A DNA stretch of 64,000 bases from Garcia nutans (taxonomy: Eukaryota; Streptophyta; Magnoliopsida; Malpighiales; Euphorbiaceae): NCBI GenBank assembly GCA_947685225.1, contig CANTUV010000009.1, forward strand, positions 6,944,001 to 7,008,000, in the 5' to 3' direction. Below are positions 1-11,270 of the stretch, one piece after another. Numbering within the stretch: position 1 is the first letter of the stretch; every line of letters starts with the position of its first letter. The position numbers and the translations under genes are program-made. The notes under the pieces were generated by a model, which did no database searches, was not told where the DNA came from, and was given only the letters and a program-made list of their open reading frames with translations.

Positions 1-1665
1 ATAATAATGAATAGTTGAAATTAAGAAAAAAATAAGGGTTTGGTAAAGTTGAGTTGGGGATTGAATGAATTGATATATGAATAATGGTATGAATAAAATA
101 TATGATTATTGTTATTATAATTTTGTGTTTAGATTAACAAGAAATAAGGAAAGAAGAGTAAGCTTGGGAATAACCAAAGATTTGTATGTATAACTTCTTT
201 GGTTTGGATATATGATCTTGAGTATTGTATTGATGAAATGGAGTGAAAGAATATTTTTGTGATGTTATGGGCGTATCTAGAGATTTAGCCTGACACGCTC
301 ATGCCCCTAGGCATGTCATAGTCACTGTAATACAAAATTAAAGACACGTGCAGTGATACGCCCATGTTTTTGGGCGTGTCATAGATACTGAAAGATAGTA
401 TAATTGACATGGCCATTAACACGCCCGTGTTATTGGACGTGTCAAAGTTTTTGTAAGGCAGAATGAATGACACGGGCAGTGACATGCCCATGTCTCTGGG
501 CGTGACATAGCAACTGTAAGGCAATATTAAAGACACGGGCAGTGACATGCTCATATCCCTGGGCATGTTAAAATTGTAGAAGTTGAGTGTGTCACTTGAA
601 GAGTTATGAGAAAATATGTTAATTATGCTACATATTGGTATGTTGATGAGTTATATGATGAGTATGGCTCATGTTTGCATTGTAAAAGTATAAAATGGGA
701 AAATATGGTTAGATGTCAAGTGTGAATTGTAAATGAATAATGATATGATATTGAAATGAATGAGAAAAATGAGAAATAATGCATGTGACCTATGTATGAA
801 TGAGGTGAACTAGTAATGTGATGTGATCAAGAATGGTTATGATCACTGGAAAAGTATAAACTAAAGTGATATTATATATATGTAACTTATATCATTACGT
901 CTAATTGTGTTAAGATTGATTGGATATGCACGAGAGGTCATAAGCAGAGCTAGGCCTAGATGTACATATGTTATTAGACCTGAGCAGAGCTAGGTCTTGA
1001 CTCGAGCAGAGCTAGGTCATGTATTTGAAATGATGGTTGACTTGAGTAGAGCTAGGTCATGTGATTGAAATTGAAATTAGACCCAAGCAGAGCTGGGTCG
1101 AGAAACTAAAAGTGTGACAGCTGAACTTAATAATTGCAATGATGTGTTTGTGGGATGTGAAGCCAATAGTTATGTACGAATATAGAATGTGATTTTCAAT
1201 AGTGTAATGATGTGTAAGTGAGATGTGAATTCCTATTTTGTAATTATGTATTTGTATATAAATATTGTTTATATGTATCACTAAGCTGTGAAGCTTAGCG
1301 CGGCTGTGTGAATCGCACAGGTAAGTAGATGCTGATCTGAGAGTCGGATATTTGTGCTACGTGAAGACTGAGGGTGTGCCAGAGACCAACTAGAAGGTGG
1401 TGCATGCATGTCCATTTTGTTATTCTGTAGTTTGACCATATATATGTATATAAGTAAATTTTTAGAAAGACAATGTATAAATGTATATATGTAATTAAAT
1501 GAAAAATGTTCTTATGTTCTTATATATATATATATATGTTTTTGTATGAAAATGATAATGAAAGGTTTGAAAGGATTTGTAATGTAGCATTCTTATGTCT
1601 TATATGCATATTGTACATATATGGGGCATGTTTATAGTATGTATATAAGGTATGAGGATGTTACA
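1..1665 (+). repeat. 5' LTR of element A (left part outside window)
   Basis: Homologous over its whole length to 16789-18437 with scattered substitutions and small indels, so an old pair. It ends in TGTTACA at 1665, followed by a 7-base gap and the primer site. Internal structure includes about five roughly 60-bp units with GGGCGTGTC/GACACGCCC inverted cores (about 280-590), four units built on GACC..AGCAGAGCT.GGTC (about 925-1100), an AT dinucleotide run near 1520, and a strong splice-donor sequence CAG|GTAAGT at 1318-1326. Open frames within it have no recognisable product. Confidence 0.88.
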
Positions 1666-1672
1666 TTTATTT

Positions 1673-1687
1673 TGGTATCAGAGCTTA
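1673..1687 (+). other. Primer binding site of element A (iMet tRNA type)
   Basis: TGGTATCAGAGCTTA starts seven bases after the LTR end. TGGTATCAGAGC is the sequence many plant LTR retrotransposons use to pair with the 3' end of initiator methionine tRNA. Confidence 0.85.
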
Positions 1688-1845
1688 GGTTGGAGATTCT
1701 CAGTCTAAGAGTGTTTTTGAAAAGAAAGGAAATTAAAGCTTTGAAATGTGAAATAAGTTGTATTACATGCATTTGCATTGGTACCTAAGCTGGTCTCTGA
1801 TATAGTATTATTTGTGTTTATTTGTTATGACAGAAATAGGTTGTA

Positions 1846-2763
1846 ATGGAGTCCAGAGGACGCATACCAGATGACAGTAGTGCAGAGAGTGTAGCTCCTG
1901 GTAAGGGTAGAGATGGAGCTAGAGCTGAGATTGCTGGTGAGGCATCTGCTTCCATGCCAGTGAAACCATCAGTTGATAAGATTCCGCCAGGTTGGGTACG
2001 GTATATGGTGGAGTTGTTGAGGCAGGCTCCAGTTCAGCAGCCGCTACCACCACAGCTGCAAATGCTGACGAGGAAATATGACAAGTTGAGAAAGTTTGGA
2101 GTTGCGAATTTTTTTGGTACTACAGACCCTGCTTATGCAGAGCAGTGGCTGGACAAGGTTTAGAGAGTGTTCATCCAGCTGCAGGCTAGTCCAGAGGAGA
2201 AGCTTAATTATGCTAGATCTCTTATGCAGAGGGATGCTTATGAGTGGAGGAAGATGGTTTCACATGCTACAGCTGATCCACCAATTCTAACCTATGATGA
2301 TTTTCTGCAAGAATTCAAAAAGAAGTATACTCCGAGGGAGTATAAAGATGCGAAGAAGATGAAATTCTTGAGTTTGAGGTAGAACACCAGGACATTGATG
2401 GAATATGAGATTGAATTCATTTGGCTAAGTCTGTATGCTAGAGGAATCATATTTGATGAGATTGACAGATGCCGGAGGTTTGAGGAGGGGTTGAGACCCT
2501 CTATCATGTGTCTTATAGCAAGCTCTCGACATCAGAATTTTTCTCAGTTGGTTACAGCTGCAAGGAGTGTTGACAGAGCACAGGGTCTTGCAGCAGCTGC
2601 TAGATATGAGGAGAGCAAAAGTAGGAGATCCCAGAGTGAAGTAGGGTCTTCATTAGTGAAGAGAGGCCGAGGGAGATAGTCGGGGCAGAGGCCTATATCA
2701 TTAGAAGCTATTACCCCTACTTTTAGTTCTTCGAGACTTGCTCTATGAACATGCAGTCAGTGT
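1846..2763 (+). pseudogene. gag: gag pseudogene of element A (Ty3/gypsy retrotrans_gag), interrupted by element B
   Basis: A single frame from ATG 1846 reads as a gypsy capsid protein, broken by in-frame stops at 2161 (TAG), 2380 (TAG), 2677 (TAG) and about 2746 (TGA). The retrotrans_gag core is recognisable from the AEQWLDKV segment through YEWRKM, the FLQEFKKKYTP motif and a GLRPSI-type stretch. Translation then reaches TCSQCG, the first two cysteines of a zinc knuckle, where B's LTR begins at 2766. Gag would package the element RNA. All four stops are one transition away from Trp, Gln or Arg codons, as expected for deamination of a silenced element. Not functional. Confidence 0.88.
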
Positions 2764-2765
2764 GG

Positions 2766-4951
2766 TGTAGACCCTTAATTTTGACCCTAATTTGATACGG
2801 TCCTGATTAAAGGATGCCAAAATAAATTTGATCCGATTTACAACTTCTAATAAGTCGGTCCAATTTTAAAAGTCACAAACTCAACTACAAAATTCTAAAC
2901 CAAGTCTTTTTTAGATGGTAGGGTCCAAAAAATTAAAAAATGCGAAACTAGTTCAAGTTAGGAGGGCCCAGGTGATATAAGCCTTGGCTCATGTCGACCT
3001 GGTTGCCCCAGGTCGACATGGCTTTGGTCCATGTCTATCTGGTTGCCCCAGGTCGACATGGTTTCAATTATTTTTTGAAATTAGTTTTCGAATTGAATTA
3101 AAATTTGTTTTAAGGATGGATTAATATTAGGGTTAGGGATTCTGAGTGAGGTTTGCCTATAAATAATAACGTTTTAGACTTTAACATGGTGGCAATTAAC
3201 ATTAAGGGGATCGGGACTTTGGACTTCTGACTTGAGAGGAAAAAGGAGACAGAAAACCCTAAGAGCAAGAGACAGCAAAAAAAAAAATAGAAACAAGAAG
3301 CATTCATTAATCCATCAAAGGCAGCAACATTGCCTTTATTATTGTTCATCCAGAAATTAATTTTTTGGTGGAACCGACTATGCAGGTTTGATCTTTAATC
3401 ATAACTTATATGTTCACAATAACTTTGTTTTCTTTGATTAATAAGAATATGCAGTAACTTGATCTTTGTTTTAATAACCTTAATTGTTTACTTTAGTTAA
3501 TGCATTAATCAGTTGGTTTTCAAAACTCCACTTGCATATTTTATAAAAACTAAAAACTTAAAACCGTCCAGTAGCCTAAGTCATTGATTAAATTATCAAA
3601 AACCCTAAAATTGTTCTTCTGTTTCCAAAACTTCAAAATCCTAAAACTGTCCTTCTGTTTCCAAAATTTTAAAACCCTAAATTATTTTTCCCCGAACTAT
3701 TTTCTTAATCATCTAAACCCTAACTTATTTGTTTGAAACTTCAAAATGTCTTTTTAATTCTCTAAAACCCTAATCTTCTTTACAGTTTCTAAAAACATTA
3801 ATCATAATTATTTCTATAAAATTCTAAACTGTTTTCTTAAATCCTAAGATTAAATATGTTTTCCAACATATCAAAAACCCTAATCTAGTAGACCCTAGTT
3901 TTCCTAAACCTTAATTCTTAAAACATCAAAACTTTATGGCAAATTCATCAATACCTAAAACCATAATCCAGTGAACCTAAAACCTAATCTTTTAAAATTA
4001 TAAACCCTAATGTCTTAAAAAAAATCCTAATTTCATGATGTTTGCTTAAAACCCTAACTAAACCTACTTTTTTAAATCACAGTAATATTATTTTTATAAA
4101 AATATTCAAAACCTTAAATCTTTTTAACATCCAGTAGCTATGTTATTACTTTAAAATATTTCTCAATAAATTAAACTAGTATATGCAAAACCCTAGTTAT
4201 TGAACATAAAACCCTAGAAACCCTAATTAATTCATAAACCCCTAAAGTTAATATATTTACTGTTTTATTTAAATTGGATGAATGTTTATTATATATTTTG
4301 ATTGACGTTTGATATCTTTGATGAATGATTTATTTATTATGAATGGTTATTTACTTTTATTGATTTATTTTGATTTGCAAATATTATAATAGGTATGTTT
4401 CCATATTTTTAAGTACCTCATGTCGTGAGCATAATGTAATTTATTTTATTTTAAAGTTTTTGGACTAATGTAAAGGGCATGTTTCCACCTTTCGGTGGGT
4501 GTCCTATTTAGTTTAGACATGAACGATGTAAAGACATGTTTCCATTCTTGGATGGGTGTCTATTTATTTGCTTTGTGTTGGATATTGCTTTGATTTTAAT
4601 ATAATGATGCTTTATTTTAATTGTTGCATGTAATATGGATAATATTATTATATTTAAGAATTTTATAATATTAAGACTTGCAGAGGAGACCGGTTCCAAT
4701 GAACCAGGCATTGTGGGGGTGCTAGGCCATTTCTCACATTCCCCACATGTATCCAACTTTCCGAACCCATTAGGGGGTTAGGGATTCCTTAGGAATCGAG
4801 TCATCCACCCCTTTCTTTTTACCGGCCCATCCGAGTGGCGACTCCATTTTCTCTGGGCTTAGGCCCGTATTCTCTAAGGCCCCGAGTCTAAACAGTGCCG
4901 AAGTCGCAAGAACCATCCCACCGGGAGTGGAGGCAAAAATCCCCTCTCACA
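2766..4951 (+). repeat. 5' LTR of element B (2186 bp)
   Basis: Begins TGTAGACCC and ends CTCTCACA directly before the primer site; its first 1.4 kb aligns with 11271-12708. Near 2990-3065 are two hairpin units of type CATGTCGACCTGG-TTGCC-CCAGGTCGACATG. From about 3595 to 4235 the sequence is dense in AAACCCTAA-like words resembling the plant telomere repeat. The final 500 bases, including the 'GTTCCAATGAA.CGGGC.TT.TGGGGGTG' type stretch, recur in the fragment at 31858-32830. No coding content. Confidence 0.85.
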
Positions 4952-4952
4952 G

Positions 4953-4970
4953 TGGTGACTCCACTGGGGA
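4953..4970 (+). other. Primer binding site of element B
   Basis: TGGTGACTCCACTGGGGA starts one base after the LTR. It differs from the iMet-type site of the other elements here. Sites of this TGGYGACTCC..TGGGGA form are familiar from plant Tat/Ogre elements; I did not assign the tRNA. Confidence 0.7.
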
Positions 4971-5979
4971 TAAGAGAAGTTGATTCCGTTAGTCTTTTTA
5001 TTATTCTATTCTTTCTTATCATGATATTATCCATTACATCATATTAGATTGCATCGTGTGCATGAGTTATGATGCTCGTGTTACCCGTATTGTGTTATGT
5101 AAGGGATACCATACTTTCACTCAAGGCATGAAGATCGAACATGACATAACCACTCATAGCCTTATACCATTTGGTATATACTTGCTATAGGAACCTAAGC
5201 CTTTTAACCCAAAGACTAAAACTCATATAATTGGCCTAGTTACTTTCCTTAGGTTTTACCCTAAATGCTTGTTGTTTTACTATAGTTAACTTATCTTGGT
5301 TTAAATCATGGATTATTTGGTTTGTTCTTTTTTTAATATGACCTAAGTACATTGTAAGCTCAAAATAATTTTTTTTAAAGTCCAAAAGATCAAAACTATT
5401 TTTAAAACTTTTCAAGATGGTCTTTGGACATAAAACTTTCTAAAAATAAATAAAAAATTCTTTGCTCATAACCCAAATACAAAGCCCAAAATCCATTTTT
5501 TCTAAAATCTTTTTACAATGGGCTTAGAGACAAAATTATTTTCATCCATCCTTTTTTTACAAAGAGCTTGTAAATTATTTAGATCAATTACGAAATATCA
5601 AAAATCAATTGTGAGCCTAGTTTATACTAAGAGTTATTAATCATGAGCTTATTTTTGACATGAATCACTAGTTACTTTTTCAAGTAAGAAATCTATTTAT
5701 AATAAATCTCTTAATTTAGTTTTAATCCAATATAGCATAAAAGCTACTTTAGTTAGTTGAATGGATTAAAATCTAATTAATGGAAATTATCATGAACTGA
5801 TTTTCATTTTCGAAAATATAACTATTGGTTGAAACGTCCGAGAGAAATATTTGAAAACAAGATACCCCATGTTGGTATTTTCTTAACCATATTACCTAGG
5901 AAAGGAGACTCGTCATTCATGTGTTAAAGTTATAAGGTTGGAAGGAACGTCTTAATTATCCTTCTGTGTTTACGCATAC

Positions 5980-7511
5980 ATGCATACATTTGCATCTCAT
6001 ATCATTGATCATTTCTGGCTCACAGCCCTGGATTACGACAGTTTAAAAGCTTATGACAATCCGACCTACACTGGAGACGAAGAATCTAGCAACGACTCAA
6101 TCTCTTTTTCACCAAAATCAATGGAGCCCGAAAAAATTCAAAGAATGGTGGATGACGCCCTCAATGCCAAGATGGAAGAAATAAAAGAGGCCCTGGCCGA
6201 TACCATGAACAATCAATTAGCTAAAATTTTAGAAAATAATGCCGAAGCATCTGCTAGCACTAAGAAGCCAAAGGACAAGGGGAAGGCTAAAGTTGGTGAA
6301 GTGGCTTTTGATGATTATAAGGTGATCATTGATGATGATGATTGGGCTCAATACTTCCAAGATCCTTAAGACAAAAAGGAGCCAAAGGTTGTTGAGAAGA
6401 CAACTGTTGAAAAGATCGAGACATCTGATGTTGAGAAGATGATTGCTGATTTAGAAAAGAAATTTGAGAAGAAGCTGAAAATAGAAGAAATGTCTGAGAT
6501 CGACAAACTGTTTGAACAAGATGAGGAGGTCCCTTATAAGTTCAAGATGCCTTCCTTCGCTGGGTACAATGGTATTGAAAACCTCCATCTCCATGTAAAG
6601 CAGTACATCATTGCTATGCAGTCTGCTAGAGCTACTAAGGCCCAAACTCTAAGATATTTCATGCTCTCGTTGGATCCTGTTGTCCAAAATTGGTTCAACA
6701 CCTTAAAGGAAAGTACTTAAAAAGATTAGAACATGTTGTATAAGGCTTTCATTCAGCAATATGGGTACAATATTGAGCTAGAAGTAACCTTGATGGAGGT
6801 GGAAACCATTAGGTAAAAACCAAATGAGAATTTTGTGGACTATGTGAAAAGATGGAGAAATAAGGCTGCACTGCTCAAGAAGAGGCCTGATGAGTTTGAT
6901 CAAATAAGGATGATCATGAGAGGCGTCCTACCCAATCTCCGTGAAAGGATGTCTCACACCCTTAAAAGGGATTTCAAAGATCTTCTCCAAGCTGGTCTAC
7001 AAATTGAAGAGTGGGAAAGGGAGAAGAATCGCTTTTTAGCAAGAAGGAATGAGAAAGGAAATTATTAGCCTAGCAATCAAAGTACACAAAAGAAAGCTGA
7101 TGTTAATGCCACTAGTCAAGGAGGAATGAGGTAGTTTTTAGAATTGGGAAAGCCGATGTCTTGGTTCTTAATAAGCTACAAAAGAAGGGATTGTTACAAT
7201 CCTTGACTCCCCATCCTTTGCCTAATCCTCTTCCACCTAACTTTGATATTAATGCATTTTTCCAATTCCATCAAAGGCCTGGACACGAAACGGACAATTG
7301 TATAAATTTGAGGCATAAGATCCAGAATCTAATCGATAGTGGTAAGCTACCTGAGCCAGACAAGCCCAATACCAAGAACAACCCTTTGCCTAAATTTAGA
7401 AGAGTGCCACCACCAGCAACCTTCATGGTAGGAAAAGGATTGGAAGAAGATTTTATTTTATCATCCTTTCAAGATGGAAATATTGAAGATGTGAATGGAA
7501 AAGAAGCTTAA
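5980..7511 (+). pseudogene. gag: gag pseudogene of element B (Tat/Ogre type)
   Basis: One frame runs from ATG 5980 to about 7066 with in-frame stops at 6367, 6718, 6814 and 7066. A frameshift before 7161 continues the protein to 7511. The order is: an acidic, coiled-coil-like N-terminal part with EPEKIQRMVDD; a lysine/glutamate-rich linker; the capsid core (YKFKMPSFAGYNG, then SLDPVVQNWFNTL, then FVDYVKRWRNKA); and a C-terminal CHHC-like zinc element, HQRPGHETDNC followed by LRHKIQNLIDSGKL. These are characteristic of Tat/Ogre gags. The repeated stops rule out a functional product. Translation from 5980 is the first ATG compatible with the conserved region; upstream starts cannot be excluded. 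Confidence 0.85.
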
Positions 7512-9840
7512 CTCAACAAGCTTTCCTTAGCTTGAATTTTGCTTTTCAATTTTACTTTCTTTAATATTTAATTAGAATAAACGTGTTTTTTAAATAAAGT
7601 TGCTTGAATAAATTATTTTCATCAAAATTTTTGCCGGTCTTTGTTCATTTTGGTGCTCAACCAATGAGAAATTTAACTTAATATTTATAAATTAGCGTAT
7701 CTATGCATCATGATTTGAATGACTTTACTAGATGAGGGAATTATTCTATAGCATTGAGTTGTGTATGCTTACTTAGAGAGGACTCCTACATAATTACCTT
7801 TGTGTAGGTCCTAGTCAGTCTTAGAACATGCTTTGACAAATTTTCGAGGCGAAATTGAACTCTGCTTATTTAAGGGAGAGATGATCTAGGCATTGTTTGG
7901 TTAGCCAACAACTAGTATCCACCCAAATTAAATATCAATCCCTAGTTGTCCCTTTGAGCCTTCATAAAATTTTAGCTTTCTTCTTATTGGCATATAACCC
8001 CAACAACCTACCCTGAGCTGTTGTGATACTTTTGACAAGTCTTATGATCACTACGGTGAAGAGGCAATAAGATCAAAGAAAGGAATGAATAGTCAAGATC
8101 ATAAGGATAATTGATGTTATCAAGACTATAAGGGTAGTTGAAGTTCATCTAATATCTCCAATCTATCAAGATAACATTAGAGTAACAAATGATTTATCCC
8201 TATTAAAGGAGATTTATGTCACTCCACTCATCCATTATTAGAAACCCAAGTTGGTACAAACAAGATAACTCTTTTAGAGCTAGAACCAAAAAAAAAAGAA
8301 AAAGAAAAGAAAAGAAGAAGAAAAAAAAGAAAAAAGGACAAAAGAAAAAAAAGATGAAAAGAAAAGAATAAAAAAAAAGATAAAACCCAAAATGGTTCAA
8401 AAATCCAACTGAGTTCTCTTTTACCTAAGACATCAAAAGGCTTCCATTTAGTTTATAAGGACAGTTTGACTTGAATTGGTCTAATCCAACCAAAGATTTA
8501 ATCAAAATCGGAGAAAAAGGAGAAAGGTCACCCAGTTTTTGAAAGTCCTATACTTGATAGTCCTACAAGGAAGAAGGACAAAATGATAAAATGCTCAAAG
8601 AAAGGGAAGAGTAAGAAAAATAAAAAGAAAGAAAAGGGAGAAGAAGAAAAGAAATGAATTTGGGTACCAAACTTTTTGCAAGGGCAAAGACTATCCTAAT
8701 CAAGATCCAGATTAATGCCAAGAAGATAGAAGGAATTTGGAGTCTAGCAAGATTGCTCTCAACTGTTAAAAGTTCCAATAAGTAGTTTGAAGTGTGAAGT
8801 TTTGTCCTTTGTGTCACACCAGCTCCAATCTCAAAATGGCTTTCATTTAATCTGTGTCCCTTATAGACCCCATTTTAAGCATATCAAAGACCTGTTGATC
8901 TCTCTCGGTAGGTAGAGTCTATTAGTGGAGATAGTTTGGATAAGCATGTATATGAGAAAGACAATATTCAAAATCAAATGAGACTTTTGGCCAAGTAATG
9001 TGTATGTGCCTATCTGAAGTGCAACAATTCTTGCTTAAATAGAAATGATTCCCGAGTTTAGTACGGTAACTAGGGTTGTCATGTTATAGATATGTTAATT
9101 TGAAAAATCAAGTCCTGAGGTAAATTGACATTAATTTGGCAAAGCTAACATTTGATTTCAAAATCAAAATTCAAAATTGAACATTCAAATATATATATAT
9201 ATACAAAGCCTTCAAGTTAAGGTAAGTATGTTGAACTATCAAACCTCGAAGGACACATTGGGCAAAGAAAATGATTACTGGCAAGGTCATGAAGCTACCA
9301 ATTGACATACTGAATCATAATTTGAAATGGATGTATTTCTGCTGCTTGGGGCCTCCATTATTCATGTTTTCAATATCTCGAAGATAAAAGCCATAAATGT
9401 GAAGCATCATGTCATTCCAAAGCAAGACTTGAACAGGCATCTGAATGAAATTCGTGAGAACATTTCAGTTGATAACCTCAGTCTATGAGTCGATGGAACC
9501 ATTGTAAATATTATTCATGCATATCATGCATACATGAGTATATCACATCGCACTTTCTTGTCTTATATTGTCTATTCTTTGTCAAAGTGAACAACAAACA
9601 CCCTGTGAAGTAAAGAATCAAAAGAAGATATTGAATCAAGGGGGCATGGAAAGCCTATTGCTTGAGGAAGCTCCAGTCATTTTACAAAAGAAGAAATACA
9701 TGTTTATGAAAGGAACAAGACAAAATACAAACATCAATTAGAGCCTGCATAGAAAAATCTTTGGTTTGAGCCTACACAGGGGGCAAAGATTCTCCATTTT
9801 AATTTTTGAATTTATGCGTATACGAAATATTTTCAAACTC
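7512..9840 (+). other. Non-coding interior of element B, no pol detected
   Basis: About 2.3 kb between gag and the minisatellite. It contains A-rich purine tracts (about 8288-8385 and 8590-8655) of the kind seen in the untranslated interior of Tat-type elements. No RT (YVDD-like), integrase (HHCC/DDE) or protease (DSG/DTG) motif appears in any frame I read. Short open frames here are low-complexity, mostly lysine or phenylalanine runs. Confidence 0.65.
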
Positions 9841-9842
9841 AC

Positions 9843-11185
9843 TTTCGAATATTTTGGTCCAAAACCTAAATTTCTCTTAAGTCAAGAACTTAGCTTAGGT
9901 CCAGAACCTAAATTTTCTCTTAAGTCAAGAACTTAGCTTAGGTCCAGAACCTAAATTCCCTCTTAAGTCTAGAACTTAGCTCGGGTCCAGAACCCAAATT
10001 ACTCTTAAGTCTAGAACTTAGCTCGGATCCAGAACCCAAATTATCCTTAAGTCCAGAACTTATCTTGGGTCCAGAACCCAAATTACGCAATCACGGGTCC
10101 AAGTACCCAAATCTAATCAAGTTTCGGGTCCAAGTACCAAATCTCAGGTCCGAGTACCCAAATTCAATCCAGTCTCGGGTCCAAGCACCCAACTCCAATC
10201 CAATTTGGGTCCAAGTATCCAATCTCGGGCCCAAGTATCCAAATTCAATTCAGTCTCGGGTCCAAGTATCCAAATTCAATTCAGTCTCGAGTCCAAGTAT
10301 CTAGTCTCGGGTCCAATTACCCAATTCAGTCACGGGTCCAAGTACCCAAATCAGTCATGGGTCCAAGTATCTAGTTTCGGGTCCAAGCACCCAAATTCAA
10401 TTCAGTCACGGGTCCAAGTATCCAATCTCGGGTCTAAGCACCCAAATTCAATCCAGTCTCGGGTCCAAGCACCCAAATCCAATCCAATTCTGGTTCAAGT
10501 ATCCAATCTCAGGTCCAAATACCCAAATTCAATTTAGTCTCGAGTCCAAGTACCCAGTCTCGGGTCCAAGTATCCGATTCAATCACCGGTGTAAGTACTC
10601 AATCTCATGTCCAAGTACCCAAATCCAATCAAGTTTTGGGTCCAAGTACCTAATCTCGAGTCCAAGTACCCAAATTCGATTCAGTCTCAGGTCCAAGCAC
10701 CCAAATCCAATTCAATTCAGGTCCAAGTATCCAATCTCGGGTCCAAGTATCCAAATTTAATTCAGTCTCGGGTCCAAGTACCCAATTTAGTCATGGGTCC
10801 AAGTATCCATTCTCGGGTCCAAGTACCAAATTCAGTGTAGTCACGGGTCCAAGTATCAAGTCTCAGATCCAAGAATCCAATTTCAATTTAGTCTCGGGTC
10901 TAAGTACCCAGCCACGGGTCCAAGTACCCAAATCCAATCCAGTTTGGGTCCAAGTATCTAATCTCGAGTGCAAGTACCCAAATTCAATTCAGTCCGGGTC
11001 TAAGTACTGAGTCTCGGATCCATGTACCCAATTCAGTCACGGGTGTAAGTACCCAATCTTGGGTCCAAGTACCCAAATCCAATCTAGTCTCGGGTCCAAA
11101 TACCCAAATCAAGTTCAGTCGCGGGTCCAAGTACCCAAATCAAGTTCAGTCTTGGGTCCAAGTACCCAAATCAAAACCAAATACC
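9843..11185 (+). repeat. Minisatellite array in element B interior
   Basis: Two adjoining tandem families. From about 9843 to 10080, roughly 50-bp units carry 'ttaagtc.agaacttagct.gggtccagaaccc'. From about 10080 to 11185, units of roughly 30-36 bp carry 'cgggtccaagtacccaaat' followed by a variable 'caattcagtct' tail. Neighbouring units differ by substitutions and length. The short open frames rich in Ser, Gln, Val and Pro here are a by-product of the repeat. The array ends about 70 bases before the polypurine tract. Confidence 0.9.
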
Positions 11186-11255
11186 CATCCTCATAAAAAA
11201 TTAGTCAAAAATCACATTGCTTTTCGCTCTCTTTTGCTGTAGTCTCAGATCGCTG

Positions 11256-11270
11256 AAGCAGGGGGTAAAC
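11256..11270 (+). other. Polypurine tract of element B
   Basis: The G-run in 'gaagcagggggtaaac' lies immediately before the 3' LTR start TGTAGACCC at 11271, the position expected for the plus-strand primer. Confidence 0.7.

Noticed and set aside
285..566. Open frame on the minus strand with repeated 'PRDMGMSLPVS' units, also at 17076-17345
   Set aside because: It is the translation of the roughly 60-bp hairpin units of the A-type LTR, with no codon conservation beyond the repeat.
8203..8400. Phe-rich minus-strand frame
   Set aside because: Translation of an A/G-rich tract in the interior of element B.
10065..10840. Ser/Gln/Val/Pro-rich repeat proteins in the minisatellite
   Set aside because: Frames shift with the repeat, start without context and match no family; by-product of the tandem array.
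9843..11185. Regularly repeated short units that might be read as a CRISPR array
   Set aside because: Units are contiguous and diverged with no unique spacers, there are no cas genes, and the setting is a plant retrotransposon.
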